Shown in pieces: positions 11,439-20,977 of a stretch of 64,000 nt of DNA. Position 1 is the first letter of the stretch. Each line of letters starts with the position of its first letter. This stretch comes from Apodospora peruviana (lineage: Eukaryota; Ascomycota; Sordariomycetes; Sordariales; Lasiosphaeriaceae): positions 1,612,001 through 1,676,000 of the forward strand of contig JAUEDM010000001.1 of the NCBI GenBank assembly GCA_033439685.1, given 5' to 3'. Position numbers and translations under genes: made by a program. The notes beneath the pieces are model-generated. The model made no database searches. It was given only the letters and a program-made list of their open reading frames with translations, and was not told the DNA's origin.

Positions 11439-12254
11439 TTAATTCAAAGTCCGGCGACACCGAAGCTCAGACGCATTGGGAGCAGAGCAGTCGGTCAGTT
11501 TCCCGCCCTGATCAGGGAGGTTAATGTTGACCAGCTTGGCCGTCGTCGCGGAACCCTTCGCCCCAGAGCTGGTGCTGACATCCAGCTCCCCAAACACCAC
11601 CTCGGTGAAGTTGGCCAAGACGACCGGCTCGGGGGGCACCGTCTCGCTCATGCCGTTCTCCACGATCCACCCGGCCTCGCTCCGGCACAGCGTCTTGGCG
11701 ACTTCGCTGCCCTGAAACCCGAAGGTCGGCGGCATTTTCTGGATCGGCGTGTTGCCCACCGTGGTGTTGACCTTGCCGTAGTTCTCGATGATGGCCGTGA
11801 CGTTGCTGCTCACACCGCTGACCGTGATCTTGATGAGGTCGCCCGGCTCGGACGAGAAGCCGGCGTAGGCGAAATTGCCGCCCTCGTGCGAGACGCCGTA
11901 TTGGTACCACGCCACCGGCTGCATGGGCACGTCCTCGAAGCCGTCGTAGTAGACGTCGATGCCTGCTCGCAGGACGCCGGAGCCGGCAGGGCATGCCGAG
12001 GCAGTGCCGTAGAAGTCGTTCCAGCCGCCGATGCCGACCCAGATGCTGAACGCGTATACGCCCTGATGGTTGGCGGTTGGGCCGCTGAGGGGGATGGAGG
12101 CGTCGGGTACGCGGAAGGCGCCGCTGATGGTGGTGATGGTGTCGCTGCTTCCGGCGGGGAGGGAGTAGATTGCGCCGCCTTGGATGGAGTCTTGAGCAGT
12201 AGCTCGTTGAGCCATTGCGGCCACGAGGGCGCCTAGTATGGACGTTGACTTCAT
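11439..12254 (-). CDS. Secreted G1 (eqolisin/glutamic) peptidase homologue, probably non-catalytic
   Basis: Single exon, 271 aa. MKSTSILGALVAAMAQRATAQ is a signal peptide. Eqolisin fold motifs are present: SIWVGIGG (residues 70-77), YQYGVSHEGGNFAY, EPGDLIKITVSGVSSN, AIIENYGK, SEAGWIVEN (192-200) and ANFTEVVFGEL. Aspergillopepsin II/scytalidopepsin B use a Gln in a ...LQTG... strand and a Glu in ...AEWIVE.... The corresponding positions here read VLRAGID (Arg96) and EAGWIVE (Gly195), so both catalytic residues appear replaced. No pro-region separates the signal peptide from the domain, unlike active members of the family. I infer a secreted pseudo-peptidase or lectin-like fold. The alignment is from memory of the family. 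Confidence 0.82.
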   Translation of the reverse strand: MKSTSILGALVAAMAQRATAQDSIQGGAIYSLPAGSSDTITTISGAFRVPDASIPLSGPTANHQGVYAFSIWVGIGGWNDFYGTASACPAGSGVLRAGIDVYYDGFEDVPMQPVAWYQYGVSHEGGNFAYAGFSSEPGDLIKITVSGVSSNVTAIIENYGKVNTTVGNTPIQKMPPTFGFQGSEVAKTLCRSEAGWIVENGMSETVPPEPVVLANFTEVVFGELDVSTSSGAKGSATTAKLVNINLPDQGGKLTDCSAPNASELRCRRTLN

Positions 12255-12958
12255 GGTTCCGCGTGAAGCTTGTCACTGGAGGGTATGGTATGTGGACGGT
12301 CTTAAGTTGACGGTAGCCAAACGATTATGTCCCCCATAGGAAAAACACGAGGGCAAGCACGCGGGTATTAATCAAGTCAGGTACAGTGGCATACCCCAAC
12401 AAATGAGGGGAAGTTTGTTCAAATTAATCCGGTCATCGTGGACTGTCCCTGGGTAATAACCGCAGACATTATCACGATCAATTTCAGCCGCCTCGGCGGG
12501 TCCTACCGTTAAAGTGCCTAGGCCATCGCCCAAGGCGGTTAAACAATGACAACACCACCGGCCAGAGTAATTTTCCGGGCGGCTCCAGTTCAATATCCGG
12601 TCCAAAGCCCTGCATAGGCTGGGTCGTACCGAATGTTCTGGAATGATACTAATAACTCTGCCAGGTAATTACAAGCTATATTGGTGTAGATGGATGCGGG
12701 CAAACTCTGTCAGCTGTCTGTACAAATTCTGAGGTCAGATCGACAATCTACCAGGTACTTAGGTAGGTGCCTAGGTAGGTGCCTAGGTAGGTGCTTGTTA
12801 GTGGCGGAATCCTCGATCAAACTGCTTCATTATATATATATAACGTATATATATATATATAACTTATATATAACACAGAATCCAGCCTCGTCGCTCCTTG
12901 AAATTAGGTATGCGCCTCATCCATGACTGCGATACCTACCTGTAAGGTAGATATGTAA
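12255..12958. other. Intergenic region with simple repeats
   Basis: Holds the promoter of the peptidase homologue, a short tandem of AGGTAGGTGCCT units (12757-12795) and a TA-rich tract (12829-12872). No gene seen. Confidence 0.5.
12829..12872. repeat. TA-rich dinucleotide repeat
   Basis: Interrupted (TA)n tract of about 44 bp. Confidence 0.85.
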
Positions 12959-13993
12959 TTACCAGTCCACAAAATACTCAATCCCATCATTCAACGCCGA
13001 CGCGCCCACAGAACTATGATCCTGTCCCGCATATTCCTTGAGCACCACATCCCTCAACTCGCAACTGCCCTTCAACCTCCGGTACAAGTCCTTGCAGTAA
13101 TCCGTCATCTTGAAGGGGGCATAGAACGCCTTGCGGGCTTCATACTCCTCCTCCGTTTCCGTCCGCCTCTTGACAGGGAACTGCTCCAGCGTGCCGTAGC
13201 TAACCACAAACGCCGGTTGACTCGTCAAGCTTTTACCCTTCCCCAATTTAAAGTCGTGACACTTCTTCTTCCCATGGTTCCCAAGTTTCGAAAAGCTGCT
13301 CACGTCATCCCGTATCGACCCATTATTCCACGTAATTGCCGGGCTGGCGGACAAAAACGTGTCGAACATGCTCGGGTGCGAAATCAGCGCGTAGATGACA
13401 AAAAGCCCACCAAAGGAGTGGCCGTACAGCGCGTCGCGCATGAATGAGACTCCCGGAAACACGGTCGAGCGCACCCACGGCCGTAGGGCGCCGTCTATGA
13501 ACTCGATGAAAGGGTCTGCGCCGGAGGGTGGGACCTGTGGCGTCGGCAAGGGCGGCCGAAAGTCCGTCACTCTTCGATTCAGGGCGTAGACGTTGTCCGT
13601 CAAAGGGTAGCCGATGCTTACGACCACGCTGTCGGGTTGGGTCGAGGCGACCGGCTTGCGCCGCTTGAAGCCCTCGGACGCTGTCATGCCCAGCGCGTTG
13701 CCATCTACGACGTACCTATTGTACGCCGTCGGTTAGCTAATCATTATTATACTGCACAAGTTTGGATCTGTTAGGTGATGAGGGAGAGAATGGAGAACAT
13801 ACATGGTGAGTGCGGTCTTGTTTGAGACATCCTCAGGCGGCGACGAGCCCCATTCAAACGGCCAAGAGATCTCGATCTGATATGTCAAGTCCGTGACGGC
13901 ATTTGTGACGTTCCAGAGCGCAATATTTGGAAACACTGTCGTCGGGAAAGCGGAGACCAGAGGTATGAAAGACCAGTTCCCGATGGAAGCCAT
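12959..13993 (-). CDS. Putative esterase of the IroE/Fes-like family (PF00756 type)
   Basis: Two exons: 13803-13993 and 12959-13715 (intron 13716-13802, GTATGT..ATAG with a GCTAAC branch site), 315 aa. Joining gives TMYVVDGNALG, the oxyanion-side strand of this esterase family. The nucleophile elbow is GHSFGG (Ser164) and the catalytic His is in AGQDHSS near the C-terminus. There is no signal peptide, so it is probably cytosolic. Relatives hydrolyse siderophore esters (IroE-type) or act as general carboxylesterases. No siderophore synthetase or transporter lies next to it, so the substrate is open. Confidence 0.88.
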
Positions 13994-14839
13994 TTTCTAG
14001 GTTCGTGACCAGGTACAATTCACAGCTTCGAGACAAGTAGACTTTGAGCAAAGAACAAGTCGTCAGTGACGGAAGCTTTTGAGACAGGGCAGATATATGC
14101 TACCAGCCATCCGTAAATGAGCTCATCTTGGCCATGTACGGTACTAATACTAATAAATTCCAAAAGAAGCAACGTTCCAAAAGTCTAGATCACTGCAGGT
14201 GCTTGCGCGTAATATCGCGAGCGGGGGACAAACGACCGGTATCGGATTGCTTGGAGAAGTTGAAGTCCGAGACGAATCACGGCTACGGTTTCCAGCCATT
14301 TCACTTGGGAATGCTACCTCATGCCCGAATGCAACCTCATGCCCGAATGCATTATGCAACACTCTTGGTGGATGTTCATTTGTGCATGGGAATGCTGCGG
14401 TGAGGCTGCCCTCCTTTATCCTTACCTGATCCTAGTTTGCTCTCTGTCGGTCCAAAGCCATCTAGTTCTCAGTTCACAATGCAACCCCGTGAGTGTTGTG
14501 CGTCGGCAACTGACACCCATCCTCAAACTTATCCAGAAATGTTAAACGTTGCTTCGCCTATCGCTTACTACCTAGATGACCTCATATTTTACTTGTCGCG
14601 ATGTCACGACCAGATAACACCCCAAGCCGGTCTGGTCTTGTCCATATGTTCCCAAACGCCAGCAAGAACATCACGAATTCAACAACTCCTCCAGACCCAT
14701 ATTCCAAGCATCCCATGACATGGTGACCGCACATATCCCAACCGGCCGGCAGAATCCAAAACTCCAGCAGCAAAGCCAACAGTAAACAAAAGCTCCAAAT
14801 ACCGTGCCTGGCTATGAACTCAAATCCGTTCAAGAAAAA
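13994..14839. other. Intergenic region
   Basis: Between the esterase start and the ZIP transporter stop. It contains a short tandem of ATGCCCGAATGCAACCTC units (14318-14360). The small open frames show no recognisable features. Confidence 0.45.
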
Positions 14840-16609
14840 TCAAGCCCATTTCCCCAAAAGACTCATCAACGCCATCCCCGTAATCAGTGCAATCAAGCCA
14901 AATATAGTCTTCAAGGGGCTCGCATTCGTCATCTCGCCGCCCAACATCCAGTCCTGCGCCCACATCTCGACGACGCCGACCCAGACCAAGATCCCCGCAG
15001 ACAGCGCATCGAGCGTGCCGATGGCAATGATCGTCGACGGATCGTTCCCGTTGAAGTGGTGTAGCACACCGATACCTACTGCCATGCCCATCGGCGTGAC
15101 AAAAGCAAATGCCGCGGCCAAGATCATCTTCTTGCGCAGCGGGAACGCAGACACGGAGGTGGATGCGGTCCGATCCAAATCCGACTCCGACCCAGACAGA
15201 GGCCCAAGCATCGGCGAGCAGGTTACCGGTTTCTTCAGCTCGTGCACGACATGGCCGTGATGGTGACCGTGTCCTCCGCCGTGCGACGAAGTCAGGCCAG
15301 CAGGCATGCCCAGCGCCGCGATCCGGGTTCCCAGTGCGAGGCCCTCAAAGAACTGGTGGAAGACGATCACGATAAACAGCGTGATGAAAGTCTTGTCACC
15401 CGAGACGACGAGGGTAAGTCCGATGAGGAAGGAATGGAAGATGACGCCGGCTTCGAGGACGGAGATGTTAACCATCTCTGTTCTGGCGGATTGCACGAGC
15501 TCTCCTCCAGCTGCCCCTGCTGACTCAGCGCTCGTGGAGGCGTTCTTGGCTCCATGCCACTGCATGAGTCGGATCCCGGCGTACTCGACCAAAAAGGACA
15601 AGAAGATGCCTGCCATCAGGATCGCGGATGCTGTCGACTCGTACTGCAGTTCACCCAGGCATTCGTTTGCAAACATCAGGTTGGCGTGCGTGTAGAGGTG
15701 AACAAACGCCGTTGAGATGATGACTCCTGTTCCAAACTGTCGTAGGACGATAAAGACAATGTTGTTTGGTGCGATGAAGGAAGCGGCGAAGATGGGACCA
15801 AAGACACCAAGGGCACTCGTTGCAAGCATGGCAAATAACAGGCCGACTCTCAGAGGGATGTTGTACTCCCGCTGGACGCGTGAGCAGTTGAGCTCGGTCT
15901 CTTCTGAGCTTGAACCGCCGGTGCAGTGTCTGTGATTGGATGATTTTGAGTAATTGTTCATTGTCACTTTGGTAGACATGGGTAGCAAGAACTTACTCGA
16001 CACCGGCGTGGAAGTGGCAAGTCCTTCCACTCTCACTCAATATTTCTTCTTGGTGAGAATCATCATGATCGTGGCCTTCTTCTTCATCGTGACCGTGACC
16101 TGTTTCTTCAGCCTCAAGGGAAATTTCGACATCGGCGCCATCGGGTCCATGGCAAAACCTGTTGATATGGGTTAAAGCTGCGCTATGTAATGGAGGGTTA
16201 GGACTGGATACGTACGTCTCGGCGTCATGTGTATGACAACCTGTAAATGCGGGCGGAATATCGGTGGTCGCTGTGACAGTGGTGTGAACATGATACTCAG
16301 TGGCACCCGCCATGCAATGCCTGTGATACCGTTAGTCGGCGCTCAAAATCATGAGTGAACAAGGTAATAATAACATGGAACATACAGTAGTGATCCTTCT
16401 AGATGACAATCGGACACTGCTGATAGACTTGGTGCCGCCGAAGCGCTTGGGGTTGTGGTTGTGGGGACCGCCGTGATCGTGGACTCGGCAGCTTGTCGGA
16501 CCCGGGGTTGGACACGGGGACTGACTGAGCCGGATGCCGACTGGACAAGGAGCGCGACTGGCAGCCATGAGAGGATGGACCCCCCAGCCCTTGTCTGAAG
16601 GCCAACCAT
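14840..16609 (-). CDS. ZIP-family zinc transporter (Zrt type) with Cys/His ectodomain modules
   Basis: Four exons: 16386-16609, 16216-16320, 15997-16158, 14840-15929 (526 aa). Exon phases agree throughout. The N-terminus (MVGLQTRAGG..) leads into a long extracytoplasmic region with three ten-residue modules, C68-C77 (CHLEGSLLHC), C103-C112 (CHTHDAETFC) and C157-C166 (CHFHAGVEHC), plus a His/Asp/Glu-rich stretch (about 130-148). About eight TM helices follow. The metal-path signatures are HSFLIGLTL in TM4 and HQFFEGLALG in TM5. A cytosolic His loop (HGGGHGHHHGH) separates a late helix pair. ZIPs move Zn2+ into the cytosol. It is divergent from the His-rich secreted protein at 17345 and shares its promoter. 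Each intron cuts one C-x8-C module at codon 8. Confidence 0.95.
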
Positions 16610-16785
16610 TTGGAAGTATCCCTGAAAAATAGCTGGAGCGAAGGAAAATAAAAAGGTATAGAATAATGAAAAACCCGGCCCAAGATCAATCCCAAGTTCC
16701 GGAGCTGGAAAAGACGAACGGCGGGATCCGGTCCTTTTGAAGGAGTGAGAGCGATTTAGGACGGGACGAGGGAAAGGGAGACTTC

Positions 16786-16806
16786 GGGGGGGGGGGGGGG
16801 GGGGGG
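16786..16806. repeat. Homopolymer G tract (21 nt)
   Basis: An uninterrupted run of G, 177 bp upstream of the ZIP start codon. Confidence 0.95.
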
Positions 16807-16844
16807 AATGGGGCGGGAACAGAACCGGTAGATTTTGTCGAGGC

Positions 16845-16871
16845 ACCTTGATGGCTGAGAACCTTGATGGC
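16845..16871. promoter_or_regulatory. Two direct ACCTTGATGGC sites, candidate zinc-response elements
   Basis: ACCTTGATGGC occurs at 16845-16855 and again at 16861-16871 (16 bp centre to centre). ACCTTG is the complement of CAAGGT, the core reported for ZafA in Aspergillus fumigatus, and resembles the half-site of the yeast Zap1 element (ACCTTNAAGGT). The sites lie about 240 bp before the ZIP start and 475 bp before the secreted-protein start. Binding by a Zap1/ZafA orthologue is inferred. Confidence 0.55.
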
Positions 16872-17344
16872 CCCGGGATGCCATGGCTGCGTCAAGCATA
16901 TGATCCACAATGAAGCATCTTGGCACCTGGCAAGCGACGGCTTGACCCTGCCAACATCTCTTGGCGCAGAACATCGGGTGAGTTCAGAGTTTAGACGCAA
17001 AGCATCCAGGTGTGCATTCCGTCATCACCACCATCGAATGCCTCCGCTTGGGCCAAAATCCACTTACAGCAGATGGCAGCCGCATAGTGATGAACACATG
17101 TTCGGGGCCAAGAGACTCACACGTGCGCCTCAGGGAGCATATCCAGACGAAAATGTGGAGGATACGATTCATACAAACATGGCTGGCAGCTGGATGGAAA
17201 ATTTAGGTTCGACTGATCAAGCCAGGTACATAAATAAACCTTCATCCATTCCTCGCACTCTCACCATCTTTCTTCATCCATCATTCTTTATTTTCTTATT
17301 TCGCAACATTTACAAGAGTATAACGGTCAAATCACACGGCAACG

Positions 17345-17887
17345 ATGAAGACCACCCAACTCGCCTACATTTTCGCCGGTCTGGCACTGGTACAAGCACT
17401 CAGTCTGGCTCCTTCTCCCACCGAGTCTGTTGGCTGCGAGGCACATGGTGACCATTGGTACCTGCATCCCTTGTCCCCTATCAAAGTCGTCCTCAATCTA
17501 ACACAGCCTCAACCCAAAAGGCATTGCGATGCGCCTAGGATAACAAGCTCTGGGGTCTCGGCTGTCACCATCGCACCGTCCTTCACGGCTGTTGTCGCCA
17601 GTTCCGCCGCCCACAACCACGAAGATGATCATGACCATGACCACGACCACGACGAAGAGGAGCATAATCACAACACCACAGGGACCCTTTCGCAGCCCGC
17701 CAACGCCACGATACAATCCAACGTGACATTGGCGACAAGCACATTGACCTCTTCCACCGGGGTAGCTTCCGGTGATGGGTTCGTGTCTGGTTCTGATACC
17801 GCCCGTCCCGGGGTTGGTGTGGTGATTGGTACCCTGAGTGGGTGGGCCTTTGTTGCTGCTATGGCGAAATTATATTTCAGAATCTAA
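17345..17887 (+). CDS. Small His-rich secreted, tail-anchored protein with CEAHGDHWHC zinc motif
   Basis: Two exons: 17345-17457 and 17521-17887 (63-nt intron, GTACCT..AAAAG, with a TCTAAC branch site), 159 aa. The N-terminus MKTTQLAYIFAGLALVQAL is a signal peptide. Splicing creates CEAHGDHWHC at residues 31-40. A Ser/Thr-rich region, an Asp/His block (about residues 72-90, repeated HD pairs), N-glycosylation sites and a hydrophobic C-terminus (GVGVVIGTLSGWAFVAAM) follow, consistent with a GPI signal or a TM tail. If the intron is kept the frame stays open (180 aa), but the module is destroyed. Zinc binding at the cell surface is inferred from composition and from the divergent ZIP gene. It is not a PRA1/Aspf2 homologue that I recognise. 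Confidence 0.85.
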   Translation: MKTTQLAYIFAGLALVQALSLAPSPTESVGCEAHGDHWYLHPLSPIKVVLNLTQPQPKRHCDAPRITSSGVSAVTIAPSFTAVVASSAAHNHEDDHDHDHDHDEEEHNHNTTGTLSQPANATIQSNVTLATSTLTSSTGVASGDGFVSGSDTARPGVGVVIGTLSGWAFVAAMAKLYFRI

Positions 17888-17889
17888 TA

Positions 17890-17891
<2 letters not shown>

Positions 17892-17923
<32 letters not shown>
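17892..17923. repeat. Poly-T tract (32 nt)
   Basis: An uninterrupted T run five bases after the stop codon of the His-rich protein. Confidence 0.95.
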
Positions 17924-18743
17924 CCAAGGACATTGCCTGATTGCGGGTTGCAATGTAATACTTGTTTCATGTTTGATGTTTGGAAGATGACGGAAGGAAA
18001 AGCAAACTTTTTGGTCTCTGACAGACGACTCATTGAATGATGCGGAATGTATCAATGATTATGCCAAAACTGACTCGTCCCATATTAACTTCAACTCCTT
18101 GATGCGTTCATCCCCCCTTTAAGCTTTGGAGCCCCGCGCCACATGGATCGACCCGCAACCTGCTTCTCATCTGCCGAACTATGCGTTGTCTTCCAAGTAA
18201 AAAAGGGCTTGAGAACCTCTGCGGTTTGTAGACATGGTTGTCCCCTAACCGCAGGATCCAGCATCATGCATCCTTGCTCTGCGATGGAAAGATAACTCCA
18301 CTTATACTGACGAGCCGCTGCCAAGACGAGAATGACGGCCTTGGCAGCGATGGAAGTTCTTGGCTTTACCAACCCAAGGCAGCTACACATATACTTTAAG
18401 GTATTTAGTTCCGCTTCTTCAACCTCAATACTTAAGGAGGCTGATTCTCCTACTCGTGGTATTTCATATGCCGTGGTACTCCAAGTTCTCGTCATATACT
18501 ATCGTCCTTTAATTTTCCTTCAAGTTTTTCGACAGTACTTTTCCGTCTCATGGAACTTTTTCGTCCGACAGCAATTTTCGTCCGACAACCCTTTCCTTGA
18601 TTTTTGCCTTACTAGAAGCAGCACGGGCAAAGATGGGCTTAGCTTAATGGATTGGCTCGGGCTGCTCGTTCTCCCCGTGGAACGTCCTTTTTGTTAGGAT
18701 GAAGCTTTTATACGTTTATATACCTAAGTAAACTTGCCGTGCA
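17924..18743. other. Intergenic region, no gene recognised
   Basis: A 134-codon open frame on the minus strand (18091-18495) has no recognisable motif. I do not call it. Confidence 0.35.
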
Positions 18744-19127
18744 CTAACCAGGGTGATACGAGTATTCCTGGTTGTGGACTCCTTCAAATTTTCTTTTGCA
18801 GCTGCTACACCGCAACTCCTGTGGTGGAGAAGTTGTGGTGGCAAAAGAAACTTGGTCCGGTGCTGGAACAACGGATGCCGCCGCCGCCGCCGCCGTCACT
18901 GGAGTTGGTCTTTGACTGCCACGAGAGGGTTCTGGGGCCAGAGAGCTGTCGTCGCTTAGATCAAAAGCCCGAACGCCGGCTGCGGCCTGGCGTGTTGCAG
19001 ATCTATCTTGCTGTTTCTGCTTCTTTTGGATCATAACGCTACAGGCCTTTACGCTCCACAGCCGGCGATGGCCGAGTCGCGACGGAGGACGAGCTCGCAG
19101 TGGATTTCTAGGACGGTTAGGTCCCAT
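18744..19127 (-). CDS. Hypothetical protein with C-x2-C ... YHPG motif, possibly partial
   Basis: Open frame from ATG 19127, about 127 codons. The N-terminus is basic, the middle is Ser/Pro/Ala-rich low complexity, and the C-terminus is LRCSSCKRKFEG...YSYHPG. A C-x2-C pair followed by a YHPG box is a recurring putative zinc-binding module in fungal proteins of unknown role. The stop codon overlaps a possible donor (CTG followed by GTTAGT), so the real gene may continue into an exon I could not place. A similar C-x2-C segment occurs in the gene at 24169. Expression and gene limits are uncertain. Confidence 0.35.
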   Translation of the reverse strand: MGPNRPRNPLRARPPSRLGHRRLWSVKACSVMIQKKQKQQDRSATRQAAAGVRAFDLSDDSSLAPEPSRGSQRPTPVTAAAAAASVVPAPDQVSFATTTSPPQELRCSSCKRKFEGVHNQEYSYHPG

Positions 19128-19200
19128 CAACTAAAAGAACAAACATAATAACCATCTCGAGTCGAGTCGGGCTTTTCCAAACACGAACTCGAAAAAAAAG

Positions 19201-19734
19201 ATGGAGTACTATCCAGATACGTTTGCTGCCGAGGAGGAATGTGCCTTTCCAAAGCTTTGGGAGGAAGAGCCACACTGCCGGCAGCAAATGATCCTCGCCG
19301 GTGACGCGGCAATGCGTGACTTCCATGGCGCCACACCTGCCCGGCCCGATCGCGGTGCCGTTGCTGCCGCCAGACGCAGCAACCAAGGCAACAAGCGAAC
19401 GGACTCCGAAAATGGAGGATGGAGACGAAGAGACGTCTGCCCGCCCTCGTCCTTACAGCCCGGGTCGCTCCGGTTCGCTGTCTACACAACGGCATCCTTG
19501 TTCGCTCCCCGACACGGACTGTTCCGCCAACTGTTATACATTCGATTATCGTCCAAGCATCAAAAATATGGCGGCAGATATGACCAACACTCTGGAGAGG
19601 CCGAGATGATTATATTCATGTCCTCCGAATATGCCCGTATTTGTCCACGGCCTTGTTTGACATCATTGCTAGCGCTTCTGTTGCTTCCCGGCAATGTGGA
19701 AGCGGCTGTATCGTCGAGCATTTCATGGTCGTAA
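19201..19734 (+). CDS. Hypothetical protein (weak prediction)
   Basis: 177-codon open frame. The first ~45 residues (MEYYPDTFAAEEECAFPKLW...) look protein-like and acidic. The later part is Arg/Ser-rich, and an overlapping frame (19301-19609) looks equally plausible, so an intron may lie between. It starts 73 bp from the divergent ORF at 19127. No family recognised. Confidence 0.25.
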   Translation: MEYYPDTFAAEEECAFPKLWEEEPHCRQQMILAGDAAMRDFHGATPARPDRGAVAAARRSNQGNKRTDSENGGWRRRDVCPPSSLQPGSLRFAVYTTASLFAPRHGLFRQLLYIRLSSKHQKYGGRYDQHSGEAEMIIFMSSEYARICPRPCLTSLLALLLLPGNVEAAVSSSISWS

Positions 19735-20611
19735 GAATGGACTCGCGCGCGTCGACATGATGTGAACTATTGCAAACGGGATGCAAGATTGAGTTTTAAG
19801 ATGTTATAGTGGTCGCCTTATAGGTTCTTGAGCCAGCAAAAGTTATTGCGATAGCCGAGACTAGTGGAGCATATATTCAACATAGGTCAGGTGCTTTGGC
19901 TCTGGCGCCTGTAGTAGCTGTGCTGCCTCTGGTTTTGCTGATGTCGCTTGCTTCGGCAGGAGTGGTCCGCCATATATAAACTTCCTGGTCGCCGGCGTTG
20001 TAGTCTTTGGTTCTGTCGATGTTGGTGACTTCTTGGGTAAGGGATCTGAAACTTTCCAGGCGATGTCGAGATCCTCATCCTGTGGACAAAAGTTAGTCTT
20101 GCAGCACAGGAGATTGGACTGCCCTTCCCGGAAAAGGCGAGGCTGTTATAAGTAGGCGATGCTCTGGAAGGGAGCATCCCTATTGCTTCAATGATACCAA
20201 TATTCGTCTTAGTATCAACCGATCCAACTGTACTTTCTTGGCGAATACCACAGACTCAGTGCCAGTCATGATGCTATGCCTAAAGCTGGAAATACCCCTT
20301 CAGTCTCGCTGTACTGCACCAGAGAAAGCAACAGCTGTTGATACACTTGTTCTATCCTACTCTGATATATATATATATATATATATATGCACTACATATT
20401 TGAAAGTTCCCATACCGGCAAATCTACCACCACTTATTATCTCTCTGCCCTCTCGTTGCTGTCGTCATTCCCGTAGTCCCTCCCTGCGACCACCCAGAGG
20501 ATGTATTCTTATTCCCCGCCGACCTTCCAGACCATGATGTTGCTTTGCGCAAACCATCCAGCCTGTCGATCAGTCTGGACCTGTTCCACAGACGCCTCAC
20601 TTGAAGTTGTT
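19735..20611. other. Intergenic region with (AT)n repeat
   Basis: A (TA)12 dinucleotide run lies at 20365-20388. Nothing else recognised. Confidence 0.5.
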
Positions 20612-20977
20612 TCACAACGCTCTCGTCCCCCCTGGCAGCAGGTTGTCGTCATCGGGAACCCGCTCAAAGAGGATCATGGAGTCTGCCCACCACCGGGCAT
20701 ATTCCTCGTCGGGGTCCATGAAAGTAAAGGTCACGCTGTCCTCGTCGTCGGGCAGGCGGCAGGTAATGAACCATGTGATGAAGCTGGGCAGCGCCAGGGT
20801 GACCTGCTTGTTGACCGCATGCAGTTTGGCGTTTCGTCGGTAACCGGCAACGGGTTGTGGTGCATGGTCTTGGGAGTTGAGGTAGGCGGCGTAGGCGGCG
20901 GCGACGGCGCGGTGGGAGAAGACTAGGCTGATGCGGTCGTCGGAGACGGAGACGTCGACTGAGACCAGTTTTGGCAT
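20612..20977 (-). CDS. Hypothetical protein of 121 aa
   Basis: ATG 20977 (MPKLVSVDVSVSDDRIS). The upstream frame remains open to about 21085 without a better ATG. The composition is that of a folded soluble protein with alternating beta-like strands (VTLALPSFITWFITCRLP, VTFTFMDPDEEY). There is no signal peptide, TM segment or motif I recognise. It stands alone, with no related neighbours. It could be a small conserved hypothetical gene. Confidence 0.5.
   Translation of the reverse strand: MPKLVSVDVSVSDDRISLVFSHRAVAAAYAAYLNSQDHAPQPVAGYRRNAKLHAVNKQVTLALPSFITWFITCRLPDDEDSVTFTFMDPDEEYARWWADSMILFERVPDDDNLLPGGTRAL

Larger units (their letters stand above)
16610..17344. promoter_or_regulatory. Shared divergent promoter of the ZIP transporter and His-rich secreted protein
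   Basis: 735 bp between two divergent zinc-related genes. It carries the 11-bp direct repeat ACCTTGATGGC at 16845 and 16861, a G21 run at 16786-16806 on the transporter side, and pyrimidine-rich DNA before the secreted-protein start. Zinc-responsive co-regulation is inferred from this layout. Confidence 0.65.

Noticed and set aside
11373..12236. Plus-strand frame of 287 codons opposite the G1-peptidase homologue
   Set aside because: Antisense shadow; the minus-strand frame has a signal peptide and the complete family fold.
18091..18495. Minus-strand frame of 134 codons after the His-rich protein
   Set aside because: No recognisable domain and irregular composition; left uncalled.
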